From NCBI RefSeq assembly GCF_004078655.1, contig NZ_RZNC01000008.1:1-64000 (forward strand): a stretch of DNA of 64,000 nucleotides. Reading direction: 5' to 3'. This document shows positions 1-8,153 of the stretch, one piece after another; positions within the stretch are counted from its first letter, which is position 1; each line of letters begins with the position of its first letter. The translations under genes were made by a program, and so were the position numbers. The notes beneath the pieces are model-generated. The model was not told where the DNA came from. It was given only the letters and a program-made list of their open reading frames with translations, and ran no database searches. This DNA comes from Labedella populi. GTDB lineage: Bacteria; Actinomycetota; Actinomycetes; Actinomycetales; Microbacteriaceae.

Positions 1-2
1 TC

Positions 3-86
3 TTCGCGCATTCGATCGGACGCGCAGCGTTCGGGCGAATGTCCGCTGATACGGTCATCCAGCCGGACTCGATCCTCGACGAGTAG
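3..86 (+). CDS. Possible 3' end of the upstream gene (nusA by position)
   Basis: A frame open from the left edge ends at TAG (84-86) with the residues ADTVIQPDSILDE. In actinobacteria the gene before ylxR-infB is normally nusA, so this could be its acidic C-terminus. The visible 27 residues do not show a NusA motif that I can recognise, so the assignment rests on position alone. The stop codon lies inside the first copy of a short tandem duplication (65-107). Confidence 0.3.
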   Translation, partial: FAHSIGRAAFGRMSADTVIQPDSILDE

Positions 87-107
87 AGGACTCGATCCTC
101 GACGAGT
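65..107. repeat. 20-bp direct repeat with 23-bp period
   Basis: The 20-mer GGACTCGATCCTCGACGAGT occurs perfectly at 65-84 and again at 88-107. The first copy carries the last codons and stop of the upstream frame. The second copy is wholly non-coding and leads into the ylxR ribosome-binding region. It looks like a recent slippage or local duplication. Confidence 0.9.
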
Positions 108-168
108 GAGTCGTCGGCGTCCGATGTCGGCGGAGCACGCTCAGGGTGTACGCCCGGGGAGGTGTAGG

Positions 169-414
169 ATGGAAGCTGTCAGAACGTGCGTCGGATGCCG
201 TTCGCGCGCCAACAGGTCCACTCTCGTGCGACTTGTCGTCAGGGAAGCTCAGGTCGTCGTGGACGATCGTGCCGCTCTCCCGGGACGCGGGGCGTGGCTG
301 CATCCCGACATCGAGTGCTTCCGACTCGCCGAGAAGAAGCGGGCTTTCGCCCGGGCCTTCCGCGTGCGGACCCCGCTCGACACGAACTCACTAGAGAACA
401 GGCTGAACGGCTAA
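169..414 (+). CDS. ylxR: YlxR family RNA-binding protein
   Basis: This is an 81-residue basic protein of the YlxR (DUF448) family, which is encoded between nusA and infB in many bacteria. It opens with the family motif RTCVGCRSR and carries the conserved GRGAWLHP segment near residue 45. The C-terminal part is Arg/Lys-rich, consistent with nucleic-acid binding. The ATG at 169 is preceded by GGGAGGT at 157-163 with good spacing; an in-frame GTG further upstream (106) lies in the tandem repeat and has no such site. YlxR is reported to bind RNase P RNA or act in regulation in some species; its role here is inferred from family and synteny with infB, 84 bases downstream. Confidence 0.88.
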   Translation: MEAVRTCVGCRSRANRSTLVRLVVREAQVVVDDRAALPGRGAWLHPDIECFRLAEKKRAFARAFRVRTPLDTNSLENRLNG

Positions 415-468
415 TGGACAACTGATGAGCGGCTCGAAATGAGACCCGTCCACAACTAACGGTCCCCC

Positions 469-490
469 CTGCCTGGGGAGACCCAGACAG
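469..490 (+). other. Leader hairpin with GAGA tetraloop just before infB
   Basis: CTGCCTGGG (469-477) pairs with CCCAGACAG (482-490) around a GAGA loop, with one C-A mismatch. GAGA is a GNRA-type tetraloop. The 3' arm ends within the AGGAGAG ribosome-binding region of infB, so folding could reduce access to it. A regulatory role is inference. Confidence 0.45.
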
Positions 491-497
491 GAGAGAA

Positions 498-3287
498 GTG
501 GCTGCCAAACCACGCGTACACGAGATCGCATCCGAACTCGGTGTAGACAGCAAGGTCGCCCTCGCGAAGCTCAAGGAATTGGGCGAGTTCGTGAAGGGAC
601 CGTCCTCGAGCATCGAACCCCCCGTCGCACGCAAGCTGCGTGCGGCCCTCGCCGATGCCGCGCCCGCGGCATCGGCGACGCCGGCGTCCAAGCCGTCGAC
701 GGCGACCCCGTCGGCCGCCCGTCCCGGTGGATCGTCGACGAACCGTCCGGCGTCGCCGTCGGCCAACCGTCCGGGCCCGGCTCCGACACCCGCTCCGGCT
801 CCGGCCCCCGCGCCGAAGGCCGCTCCCGCGCCGAGCCCTGCTCCGCAGGAGGAGGCCGCTCCCGCAGCGAAGGCCGCTCCGGCGCCCGCACCAGCACCTG
901 CACCGGCTCCGGAGTCGAAGCCCGCAGCCGCAGCTCCCGGAGGCGCTCCGCGTCCGGGCGGTACCCCGCGTCCCGGGAACAACCCGTTCTCGAGCTCGCA
1001 GGGCATGGGATCGCGTCCGGCCGGCCCTCGCCCCGGTAACAACCCGTTCGCGAGTGCCCAGGGCATGGGCCAGCGCCCGACCCCGTCCCCCTCGAACATC
1101 CCCCGTCCCCAGGCTCCGCGCCCCGGCTCGCCGCGTCCCGGCGGGCCGCGTCCTGCGGGTGCCGGCGGTCGTCCCGGCGGCGGTGGCTTCCAGCGTCCGG
1201 GCGGTGCCGGTGGCGGTCGTCCCGGCGGCGGTGGCTTCCAGCGCCCCGGTGGCGGTGCTCCCGGTGCCGCCGGTGGCTTCGCCCAGCGTCCGGCCGGTGG
1301 TTTCGCCGGTCGTCCGGGTGGCGGCGGTGGCCGCGGCCGTGGACCCGGTGGTGGTACCGCCGGTGCGTTCGGTCGTGGTGGCGGCAAGAGCAAGTCGCGC
1401 AAGTCGAAGCGGACGAAGCGGCAAGAGTTCGAGATGCGGGAGGCCCCGTCGATCGGCGGCGTGCAGGTCCCGCGTGGCGACGGCAACACCGTCGTGCGAC
1501 TGCGCCGCGGCGCGTCGATCGCGGACTTCGCCGACAAGATCGACGCGAGCCCCGGCAACCTCGTGACGGTGCTGTTCCACCTCGGTGAGATGGCGACGGC
1601 CACGGAGTCGCTCGACGAGTCGACGTTCGCGGTGCTCGGCGACGAGCTGGGCTACAAGATCCAGATGGTCTCGCCCGAGGACGAGGACCGCGAGCTCCTC
1701 GAGGGCTTCGACATCGACATCGATGCGGAGCTCGAGGCCGAGGACGACGAGGACCTCGAGGCACGGCCTCCGGTCGTCACCGTCATGGGTCACGTCGACC
1801 ACGGTAAGACGCGACTGCTCGACGCCATCCGCAATGCGAACGTGGTCGCCGGTGAGGCCGGTGGCATCACGCAGCACATCGGTGCATACCAGGTCAGCAC
1901 GGAGCACGAGGGTATCGAGCGCGCCATCACCTTCATCGACACGCCGGGTCACGAGGCGTTCACCGCCATGCGTGCTCGTGGTGCGCAGGTGACCGACATC
2001 GCGATCCTCGTGGTCGCGGCGGACGACGGCATCATGCCGCAGACGGTCGAAGCGTTGAACCACGCTCAGGCCGCCAACGTCCCGATCGTCGTCGCGGTGA
2101 ACAAGATCGACAAGGCCGACGCGAACCCGGCCAAGGTGCGCCAGCAGCTCACCGAGTACGGGCTCGTCGCCGAGGAGTTCGGTGGAGACGTCATGTTCGT
2201 CGACGTGTCCGCCCGCCAGAACATCGGCATCGCCGAGCTCCTCGACGCCGTCCTGCTCACGGCCGACGCCGGTCTCGACATGCGTGCGAACCCCAACAAG
2301 GACGCTCGTGGTGTCGCGATCGAGGCCAAGCTCGACAAGGGCCGCGGATCGGTCGCCACCGTGCTCATCCAGTCCGGTACGCTCCGCGTCGGTGACGCGA
2401 TCGTCGCCGGAACCGCGTACGGACGTGTCCGTGCGATGGTCGACGAGAACGGCGAGACGGTCCTCGAGGCCGGCCCGTCGCGTCCGGTGCAGGTGCAGGG
2501 CCTCTCGAGCGTCCCGCGCGCCGGCGACACCTTCCTCGTCACCGAGGAGGATCGCACGGCCCGTCAGATCGCCGAGAAGCGTGAGGCCGCAGAGCGCAAC
2601 GCCTCGCTGGCGAAGGCGCGCAAGCGCATCAGCCTCGAGGACTTCACCCGTGCTCTCGAAGAGGGCAAGGTCGAGTCGCTCAACCTCATCATCAAGGGCG
2701 ACGTGTCGGGTGCCGTCGAGGCGCTCGAGGAGTCGCTCCTCAAGATCGAGGTCGACGACTCGGTGCAGCTTCGCATCATCCACCGCGGTGTCGGTGCGGT
2801 GACGGAGTCGGACGTGAACCTCGCGACGATCGACAACGCGATCATCATCGGGTTCAACGTGCGCCCCGACCCGAAGGCGCGTGAGCGTGCCGCTCGCGAG
2901 GGTGTGGACATCCGGTTCTACTCGGTCATCTACAACGCCCTCGACGATGTCGAGTCGAGCCTCACGGGCATGCTCAAGCCGGAGTACGAAGAGGTCCAGT
3001 CGGGTGTCGCGGAGATCCGCGAGATCTTCCGCTCCTCGAAGTTCGGCAACATCGCCGGTGTTATCGTGCGCTCCGGCACGATCACGAGGAACGCCAAGGC
3101 GCGCGTCATCCGCGAGGGTGTCGTCGTCGGGGACAACCTCGCGATCGAGTCGCTGCGTCGTTTCAAGGACGACGTCACCGAGGTTCGGACGGACTTCGAG
3201 GCCGGTATCGGTCTCGGCAAGTTCAACGACATCCAGATCGGCGACGAGATCGAGACGATCGAGATGAAGGAGAAGCCCCGCGGCTGA
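498..3287 (+). CDS. infB: Translation initiation factor IF-2
   Basis: This is a GTPase that delivers initiator tRNA to the 30S subunit and promotes subunit joining. The 929-residue protein begins at GTG (498) after AGGAGAG. Residues 1-50 form an IF2 N-terminal domain ([15 protein letters not shown]). About residues 50-310 are low-complexity Pro/Ala/Gly sequence with repeated [12 protein letters not shown] units, then a Lys/Arg patch. The G domain shows GHVDHGKT (about 431), DTPGHEAF (about 481) and NKID (about 535), followed by the EF-Tu-like and C-terminal domains that bind fMet-tRNA. Length and layout are typical of actinobacterial IF-2. A strong intrinsic terminator follows. Confidence 0.98.
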   Translation: MAAKPRVHEIASELGVDSKVALAKLKELGEFVKGPSSSIEPPVARKLRAALADAAPAASATPASKPSTATPSAARPGGSSTNRPASPSANRPGPAPTPAPAPAPAPKAAPAPSPAPQEEAAPAAKAAPAPAPAPAPAPESKPAAAAPGGAPRPGGTPRPGNNPFSSSQGMGSRPAGPRPGNNPFASAQGMGQRPTPSPSNIPRPQAPRPGSPRPGGPRPAGAGGRPGGGGFQRPGGAGGGRPGGGGFQRPGGGAPGAAGGFAQRPAGGFAGRPGGGGGRGRGPGGGTAGAFGRGGGKSKSRKSKRTKRQEFEMREAPSIGGVQVPRGDGNTVVRLRRGASIADFADKIDASPGNLVTVLFHLGEMATATESLDESTFAVLGDELGYKIQMVSPEDEDRELLEGFDIDIDAELEAEDDEDLEARPPVVTVMGHVDHGKTRLLDAIRNANVVAGEAGGITQHIGAYQVSTEHEGIERAITFIDTPGHEAFTAMRARGAQVTDIAILVVAADDGIMPQTVEALNHAQAANVPIVVAVNKIDKADANPAKVRQQLTEYGLVAEEFGGDVMFVDVSARQNIGIAELLDAVLLTADAGLDMRANPNKDARGVAIEAKLDKGRGSVATVLIQSGTLRVGDAIVAGTAYGRVRAMVDENGETVLEAGPSRPVQVQGLSSVPRAGDTFLVTEEDRTARQIAEKREAAERNASLAKARKRISLEDFTRALEEGKVESLNLIIKGDVSGAVEALEESLLKIEVDDSVQLRIIHRGVGAVTESDVNLATIDNAIIIGFNVRPDPKARERAAREGVDIRFYSVIYNALDDVESSLTGMLKPEYEEVQSGVAEIREIFRSSKFGNIAGVIVRSGTITRNAKARVIREGVVVGDNLAIESLRRFKDDVTEVRTDFEAGIGLGKFNDIQIGDEIETIEMKEKPRG

Positions 3288-3298
3288 CCCGCGTGGCG

Positions 3299-3338
3299 TG
3301 CCCGCCGACCTCCGGGTCGGCGGGCATTTCCCGTTTTT
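3299..3338 (+). terminator. Rho-independent terminator after infB
   Basis: A perfect 12-bp stem (3299-3310 with 3315-3326) and TCCG loop is followed by TTTCCCGTTTTT. It separates infB from rbfA, so rbfA is expected to depend partly on read-through or its own promoter. Confidence 0.85.
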
Positions 3339-3373
3339 CCCCGCCATCGCGCGGACCAGAGGAAGGAAGAGCC

Positions 3374-3886
3374 ATGGTTGACGTCGCTCGCGCGAGGAAG
3401 CTCGCGGACAGGATCAAGGAGATCGTCGCCGCTCGACTGCAGCGTGGTCTGCGCGACCCGCGGCTCGGCTTCGTGACGATCACGGATGTGCAGATGACCG
3501 GCGACCTGCAGCACGCGACCGTGTTCTACACGGTCTACGGCACCGACGAAGAGCGCGCGGACAGCTCCGCGGCGCTCAAGGCGGCGACGGGTCTGCTGCG
3601 GAGCGAGGTCGGTCGGAACATCACGGCGCGGCTCACGCCGACGCTCGAGTTCCAACTCGACGCGGTGCCCGAGAACGCCGCGGCGATCGACGACCTCCTG
3701 CGGGAGGCGCGCGAGCGTGACGCGGAGACGGAGCGGCTCGCATCGACGGCCGCGTACGCGGGTGACGCAGACCCCTACGTGAAGCCGCGCGACCTCGACG
3801 AGGACGACGACTCGGACGACGACTCAGACGACGAATCGGACGACGAATCGGACGACCAGTCCGACGCCGATACCGACGCCCGCTAG
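3374..3886 (+). CDS. rbfA: Ribosome-binding factor A
   Basis: This cold-adaptation and 30S maturation factor has a KH-like fold and assists 16S rRNA processing. The 170-residue protein starts at ATG (3374) after GGAAGGAAGAG. The N-terminal MVDVARARKLADRIKEIVA and central DPRLGFVTITDVQMTGDLQHATVFY are standard RbfA segments. The last 30 or so residues are an Asp/Ser/Glu repeat (units like DDESDDES), encoded by a near-perfect 12-nt repeat. This acidic tail is much more regular than the rest of the protein and is probably disordered. The gene follows infB in the usual order and converges on mutY. Confidence 0.95.
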   Translation: MVDVARARKLADRIKEIVAARLQRGLRDPRLGFVTITDVQMTGDLQHATVFYTVYGTDEERADSSAALKAATGLLRSEVGRNITARLTPTLEFQLDAVPENAAAIDDLLREARERDAETERLASTAAYAGDADPYVKPRDLDEDDDSDDDSDDESDDESDDQSDADTDAR

Positions 3887-3898
3887 GGGCGGGGCGGA

Positions 3899-4801
3899 TC
3901 AGGGCAACACGTAGCCGGGTGCCCGGGGGTCGTCCGATCTGACGGCGAGGCCGTCGGCGAGGAGACCCGACAGGGCTCGCTCACGCTGGAGGTCGTCCGG
4001 CCACAGCGTCACGATCTCCTCGTCGCTGACGGGAACGTGCGCAGCGCGCAGCTCCCGCATGATCAGTCCGCGGACGTGACGGTCGCTGCCCGCGTACGCC
4101 TTCTGCACCGGCTTCTTCGGGCCGTCGTAGGCAGGGTAGCCCGCCGCCCTCCACCGGCAGACGTCGGCGAGGGGACACACGTCGCATCGCGGCGAGCGGG
4201 CGACGCACACCGTGGCGCCGAGCTCCATCATCGCCGCGTTGAACACCGCCGACTCGACGACGTCGTCGGGAAGCAGAGCCTCCATCGCCGCGAGGTCGCG
4301 GCGGGACTGCGGTGGTCCCGGCTGGCCCTGGCCCTGCACGGCGCGCGCGATGGCACGCCGCGTGTTCGTGTCCACGACAGGATGACGGTCGCCGAAGGAG
4401 AACACCGCGACCGCACGCGCCGTGTAATCACCGATCCCCGTGAGGGCGAGCAGCGCGTCGACGTCCCGCGGTACCTCGCCGCCGTGCCTCTCGGTGATCT
4501 CGACGGCCGCGGCGTGCAACCAGAGCGCACGGCGCGGATACCCGAGGTTGTCCCACGCGCGCACGGCGTCGCCGGGTGGTGACGCGGCGAGGTCCGCGGG
4601 CGTCGGCCACCGGTCGAGCCACTGCTCGAGGCGTGGGACGACTCGCGCGACGGGGGTCTGCTGGAGCATGAACTCGCTCACGAGGGTGCCCCACGCGGTG
4701 AAGCCCGCTCGCCGCCAGGGCAGGTCGCGGTGATGCTCGCGGTACCAGAGGCTGACCGGGCCGACGACCTTGTCCACTGCCTGGTGCCCGCCCGTCGTCA
4801 C
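3899..4801 (-). CDS. mutY: A/G-specific adenine DNA glycosylase
   Basis: This base-excision enzyme removes adenine mispaired with 8-oxoguanine or guanine. The 300-residue protein has catalytic Glu43 (VSEFMLQQT), a helix-hairpin-helix (LTGIGDYTARA, about 120-130) followed by catalytic Asp144 (VVDTNTRR), and a [4Fe-4S] loop with Cys199, 206, 209 and 215 in the C-x6-C-x2-C-x5-C spacing. The C-terminal 8-oxoG-reading Nudix-like domain is short or missing compared with the 350-residue E. coli enzyme, as in many actinobacterial MutY proteins. The start is GTG (4801); a TAGAGT hexamer lies 6 bases upstream, predicting a leaderless transcript. Confidence 0.93.
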   Translation of the reverse strand: MTTGGHQAVDKVVGPVSLWYREHHRDLPWRRAGFTAWGTLVSEFMLQQTPVARVVPRLEQWLDRWPTPADLAASPPGDAVRAWDNLGYPRRALWLHAAAVEITERHGGEVPRDVDALLALTGIGDYTARAVAVFSFGDRHPVVDTNTRRAIARAVQGQGQPGPPQSRRDLAAMEALLPDDVVESAVFNAAMMELGATVCVARSPRCDVCPLADVCRWRAAGYPAYDGPKKPVQKAYAGSDRHVRGLIMRELRAAHVPVSDEEIVTLWPDDLQRERALSGLLADGLAVRSDDPRAPGYVLP

Positions 4802-4807
4802 CCCTCG

Positions 4808-4813
4808 ACTCTA
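4808..4813 (-). promoter_or_regulatory. -10 element TAGAGT of mutY (leaderless)
   Basis: On the minus strand TAGAGT ends 6 bases before the mutY GTG, so transcription should begin at or next to the start codon. Confidence 0.55.
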
Positions 4814-4870
4814 GGCTCTTCCGCGTCCCCGATCGATCCGCGGAGCGGCGACGCGCTCGTCGCGCGCGAG

Positions 4871-4876
4871 TAGGCT
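4871..4876 (+). promoter_or_regulatory. -10 element TAGGCT (leaderless)
   Basis: TAGGCT lies 6 bases before the ATG at 4883. It is divergent from the mutY promoter. Confidence 0.55.
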
Positions 4877-4882
4877 CGACGT

Positions 4883-5422
4883 ATGAGCGCCGCCACGGAA
4901 CCGCGCCTCGAGGTACTGCGCGAACTGCGCGACGAGGTCTTGCACAACTACGGCTCCGGCCGCCCGATCGTCGCGATCGACGGCATCGACGGGGCGGGGA
5001 CCGGAGCGTTCGCCGACGACCTCGCCGCGGCCTTCACCGAGGTCGGTCACGCCGTCGTCCGAGCGAGCGCGTCCGGGTTCTCTGCCGACACGGGTTCCGG
5101 CCCGCTCGACGAGGCGACGTTCCGGAGCGCCCTCGTCGTCCCGTTCCGAACGGGCGGCGACACGCCGTTCCGCGTCTCGGCGGACAGCGCAGCGGCGACC
5201 GCTCCGGCGGACGCCGTGCTGCTGCTCGATGGTCCGTACCTCCACCGACCGGAGTTCGTGGGGATCTGGAACTACTCCGTCTTCCTCGAGGTGCCGAGCC
5301 AATCGGCGCCGGAGGAGCAGCGCCGATACCTCGCCTCGGCACGTCCCCGCACCCGAGCGGTCGCGATCGTCGACAACACCGATCCCGGGCGACCGGTTCG
5401 CCGGTTCGCGGACAGCTGCTGA
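4883..5422 (+). CDS. Uridine-kinase-like P-loop protein with degenerate Walker A
   Basis: This 179-residue protein has the general layout of small nucleoside/uridine kinase-like P-loop proteins: an N-terminal helix, then IVAIDGIDGAGTGAFADDLA (about 29-48), an aspartate-ending hydrophobic strand (VLLLDGPYL) and a late RRYL segment. The Walker A position that should read GxxGxGK[ST] reads GIDGAGTG: the lysine is Thr40 and the next residue is Gly41. Phosphoryl transfer is therefore doubtful. Four bases separate its stop from truB, so the two are probably cotranscribed from the TAGGCT promoter at 4871. Whether it still binds nucleotide cannot be told from sequence. Confidence 0.75.
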   Translation: MSAATEPRLEVLRELRDEVLHNYGSGRPIVAIDGIDGAGTGAFADDLAAAFTEVGHAVVRASASGFSADTGSGPLDEATFRSALVVPFRTGGDTPFRVSADSAAATAPADAVLLLDGPYLHRPEFVGIWNYSVFLEVPSQSAPEEQRRYLASARPRTRAVAIVDNTDPGRPVRRFADSC

Positions 5423-5426
5423 CCCG

Positions 5427-6362
5427 ATGCCGAACGGAATCCTCCTCGTCGACAAGCCCGACGGGATGACGAGTCACGGGGTCGTGTCGCGCGTGCGGCG
5501 TCTCGCCGGAACGAAGAAGGTCGGTCACGCCGGCACGCTCGATCCCATGGCCACGGGCCTGCTGATCCTCGGCCTCGGGCCGTCGACGAGACTGCTCACG
5601 TGGCTCGTCGGCGCCGACAAGGAATACCTTGCGACGATCCGGCTCGGCAGCACGACCGTGACGGACGACGCGGAGGGTGACGTCGTCGAGACGGCGGCGC
5701 CGGAGACGATCTCCGCCGTGACGACGGAGGGGATCCTCGCCGGAATCGCTGCGCTCTCGGGCGACATTGAGCAAGTGCCGTCGTCCGTGAGCGCCATCAA
5801 GGTCGACGGCGTGCGCTCCTACACAAAGGTGCGCGCCGGTGAGGAGGTCTCGCTGCCCGCGCGCCCCGTGACGGTCTGGGAGTTCGAGGTGCTCGCGGAA
5901 CGACGGTCACCCGAGGCGATCGACCTCGACGTGCGTATCGTCTGCTCGAGCGGGACGTACATCCGTGCGCTCGCCCGAGACCTCGGGAGCTCTCTCGCGG
6001 TCGGGGGCCATCTGACCGCGCTGCGGCGCTCCCGTGTCGGAGCGTTCTCCGTGACCGAGGCGGCGACTCTCGACGCCCTCGGTGAGAACCCCGACACCGG
6101 GGCAGCCGTCGACGACGCGCTCATCTCGCCCGCCGCCGCCGCTGCGCGCTTCCTGTCGGTCGTGGACCTGGACGCGCAGGCCGCGGTCGACCTGGGGCAC
6201 GGCAAGGTCGTCACCGTGCCCGAGAGCGACGGTTCCGGGGCCCGGATCCCCGTGGGGGAACCACTCGCCGCCGTCGCTCCCGACGGCCGCCTCGTCGGTA
6301 TCGGCCGCTTCGAGCGCGGGGCGCTCCGCAGCCTCGTCAACTTTCCGACGGAGCCCTCGTGA
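5427..6362 (+). CDS. truB: tRNA pseudouridine(55) synthase
   Basis: TruB converts U55 of tRNA to pseudouridine in the T loop. The 311-residue protein starts MPNGILLVDKPDGMTSH, and the catalytic Asp39 sits in HAGTLDPMATGLL, the TruB signature. The length suits a TruB with a C-terminal PUA-like extension. The ATG (5427) lies 4 bases after the preceding stop, and the stop overlaps the next gene's GTG by 4 bases, so it is in an operon. An upstream in-frame start at 5229 lies inside the preceding gene and is rejected. Confidence 0.96.
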   Translation: MPNGILLVDKPDGMTSHGVVSRVRRLAGTKKVGHAGTLDPMATGLLILGLGPSTRLLTWLVGADKEYLATIRLGSTTVTDDAEGDVVETAAPETISAVTTEGILAGIAALSGDIEQVPSSVSAIKVDGVRSYTKVRAGEEVSLPARPVTVWEFEVLAERRSPEAIDLDVRIVCSSGTYIRALARDLGSSLAVGGHLTALRRSRVGAFSVTEAATLDALGENPDTGAAVDDALISPAAAAARFLSVVDLDAQAAVDLGHGKVVTVPESDGSGARIPVGEPLAAVAPDGRLVGIGRFERGALRSLVNFPTEPS

Positions 6363-6727
6363 TCGACTGGCTCACGACGGTCCAGGTCGCCGTCGCGGTC
6401 GCCGCGGGACTGCTCTGCCTCGTCCTCGGGCTCGCCGGCCGCAAGCCGAGCGACCTCACACTCGGCGCGACGGTCGTCGTGGAACTCCTCCTCATCGTTC
6501 AACTCGTCGTGTCGATCGTGTCGCCCGCCGTCGGCAACACGCCTACCGGTGACGCCCTCGAGTTCGGCCTGTACCTCGGCTCGGCGATCCTCCTGCCGAT
6601 CGGCGCGGGCTTCTGGGCGCTCGTCGACCGGTCGAAGTGGGCGACGGTCATCCTCGGTGTCGCGGACCTCGCGATCGCCGTCATGGTCTATCGCATGCAC
6701 CAGATCTGGTTCGTGCAGGGCGGATAG
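6359..6727 (+). CDS. Conserved-looking four-TM membrane protein
   Basis: This 122-residue protein has four predicted hydrophobic segments at about 8-26, 33-54, 68-88 and 93-112, short loops, and no recognisable catalytic motif. The GTG start overlaps the truB stop (GTGA), which implies translational coupling. I do not recognise a family. The location between truB and ribF and the membrane topology are all that can be said; a role linked to the next membrane protein is possible. Confidence 0.75.
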   Translation: MIDWLTTVQVAVAVAAGLLCLVLGLAGRKPSDLTLGATVVVELLLIVQLVVSIVSPAVGNTPTGDALEFGLYLGSAILLPIGAGFWALVDRSKWATVILGVADLAIAVMVYRMHQIWFVQGG

Positions 6728-6730
6728 ACT
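6725..6730 (+). promoter_or_regulatory. -10 element TAGACT inside an operon
   Basis: TAGACT overlaps the stop codon of the preceding gene (6359-6727) and lies 9 bases before the ATG at 6740, suggesting an internal promoter. Confidence 0.4.
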
Positions 6731-6739
6731 GGGACTTCT

Positions 6740-7198
6740 ATGACCGTGTCATCCTCTCCGCCCGCGCGCACCTCCGCCTCGGGTGTCGGCCGGGTCCTCG
6801 TCGTCGTGTACGCGATCCTCGCCCTCGCGGCGACGGGGCGGTCGTTCTACCAGATCGTGTCCAAGTTCGACGAGGCTCCCGTCGCCTACTCGCTCTCGGC
6901 GCTCGCCGCCGTCGTCTACATCGTCGCGACCGTCGCTCTCGTGGTCCCCGGGGAGGCCTGGCGTCGCGTCGCGATCGCGACGATCGGATTCGAGCTCGCG
7001 GGCGTGCTGATCGTCGGGGTCCTGAGCCTCGTCGTCCCCGAGCTGTTCGGGCACGCGTCGGTGTGGAGTCACTTCGGCAGCGGCTACCTCTTCATCCCCC
7101 TCGTCCTGCCGGTGCTCGGACTGCTCTGGTTGACCCGGCGCGCTCCGAGAGGCGCGACCGGTCGCTCGGTCGCCGTCGAGGACGTCCGCAGCGCATGA
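6740..7198 (+). CDS. Four-TM membrane protein of unknown function
   Basis: This 152-residue protein has a Ser/Pro-rich cytosolic-looking N-terminus and four hydrophobic segments at about 17-37, 48-70, 76-98 and 112-130, ending in a basic tail (RRAPRGATGR). No catalytic or binding motif is visible. Its stop overlaps the ribF start in ATGA, so it is coupled to ribF. It may have its own promoter (TAGACT at 6725). Function unknown. Confidence 0.75.
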   Translation: MTVSSSPPARTSASGVGRVLVVVYAILALAATGRSFYQIVSKFDEAPVAYSLSALAAVVYIVATVALVVPGEAWRRVAIATIGFELAGVLIVGVLSLVVPELFGHASVWSHFGSGYLFIPLVLPVLGLLWLTRRAPRGATGRSVAVEDVRSA

Positions 7199-8130
7199 TG
7201 GTCTTCACCGGACCGGAGGACGTTCCCGAGGACTTCGGTCCCTCGGCGGTGACGATCGGGAAGTTCGACGGCGTGCACGCCGGCCACCGAGCGGTCATCG
7301 ATGAACTGCTCTCCGATGCGCGGGCCTCAGGGCTCGCGAGCGTCGTGGTGACGTTCGACCGGCACCCGCTCGCGCTGCTGCGCCCCGAGCTCTGCCCCGA
7401 ACCGCTCACGGGTGTCGAGCAGAAGCTCCGCCTCCTGGGCGAGACGGGCGTCGACGCCACCCTGCTTCTCCGCTTCGACGAGGCGCTCGCGCGTCTCACT
7501 CCCGAGGAATTCGTCTCGCACGTGCTCGTCGACACCATCCACGCCCGATCGGTTCTCGTGGGGGAGGACTTCCGATTCGGTCGCGGCGGGGCCGGCGACG
7601 TCGCCGCGCTCGAACGCCTCGGAGCCGAGCACGGCTTCGTCGTCCGCACCGTCGGCGACGTGCTCGTCGGGCCGGCCGGCCGGGTCTCGTCGACGCGCAT
7701 CCGCTCCCTGCTCGCCGCGGGCGACGTGGCCGGGGCCGGCGGGCTCCTCGGTCACGTGCCGACGGTCAGGGGCGTCGTGGTGCACGGCGCCAAGCGGGGA
7801 CGCGAACTCGGGTTCCCCACGGCGAACCTCTCGCCGGACTCGGACGGGCTCATCCCGGCCGACGGAATCTATGCGGGGTGGTTCGCGGTCGACGGCGACG
7901 TCTATCCGACGGCGATCTCGGTGGGGAACAACCCCACGTTCGACGGCGTCCCGCAGCGTCAGGTCGAGGCGTACCTGCTGGACGAGGACATCGACCTCTA
8001 CGGGAAGGTCGTCGACGTGCGCTTCGTCGAGCGCATCCGCGGGATGGTCGCGTACGAGGGCATCGGTCCCCTCATCGCTCAGATGAGGAACGACGTCGAG
8101 CGCGTCCGCGAGGTCCTCGGCCGGTCCTGA
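7195..8130 (+). CDS. ribF: Bifunctional riboflavin kinase / FAD synthetase
   Basis: RibF phosphorylates riboflavin to FMN and adenylylates FMN to FAD. In this 311-residue protein the N-terminal nucleotidyltransferase domain has GKFDGVHAGHRAV (about 18-30) and the VSSTRIR segment. The C-terminal kinase domain has RGRELGFPTANLSP (about 200-213) with the PTAN motif. Two adjacent ATG codons (7195, 7198) are possible starts; 7195 gives the ATGA overlap with the upstream gene. It converges on the minus-strand gene at 8154. Confidence 0.96.
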   Translation: MMVFTGPEDVPEDFGPSAVTIGKFDGVHAGHRAVIDELLSDARASGLASVVVTFDRHPLALLRPELCPEPLTGVEQKLRLLGETGVDATLLLRFDEALARLTPEEFVSHVLVDTIHARSVLVGEDFRFGRGGAGDVAALERLGAEHGFVVRTVGDVLVGPAGRVSSTRIRSLLAAGDVAGAGGLLGHVPTVRGVVVHGAKRGRELGFPTANLSPDSDGLIPADGIYAGWFAVDGDVYPTAISVGNNPTFDGVPQRQVEAYLLDEDIDLYGKVVDVRFVERIRGMVAYEGIGPLIAQMRNDVERVREVLGRS

Positions 8131-8153
8131 CGGCGGTCTTCACCGCCGCGTCA
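8128..8153. terminator. Short hairpin between convergent genes
   Basis: CGGCGGT (8131-8137) pairs with ACCGCCG (8142-8148) around CTTC. The stem can extend to TGACG/CGTCA across a 2-nt bulge. It has no U-tract, so it is a weak bidirectional terminator candidate. Confidence 0.4.

Noticed and set aside
1141-1380. Tandem repeats resembling a repeat array
   Set aside because: These encode the [12 protein letters not shown] linker of IF-2; they are coding low complexity.
456-3347. A very long open frame antisense to infB
   Set aside because: It mirrors the low-complexity and GTPase codons of infB on the opposite strand; high GC keeps the frame open. No start context or family motif.
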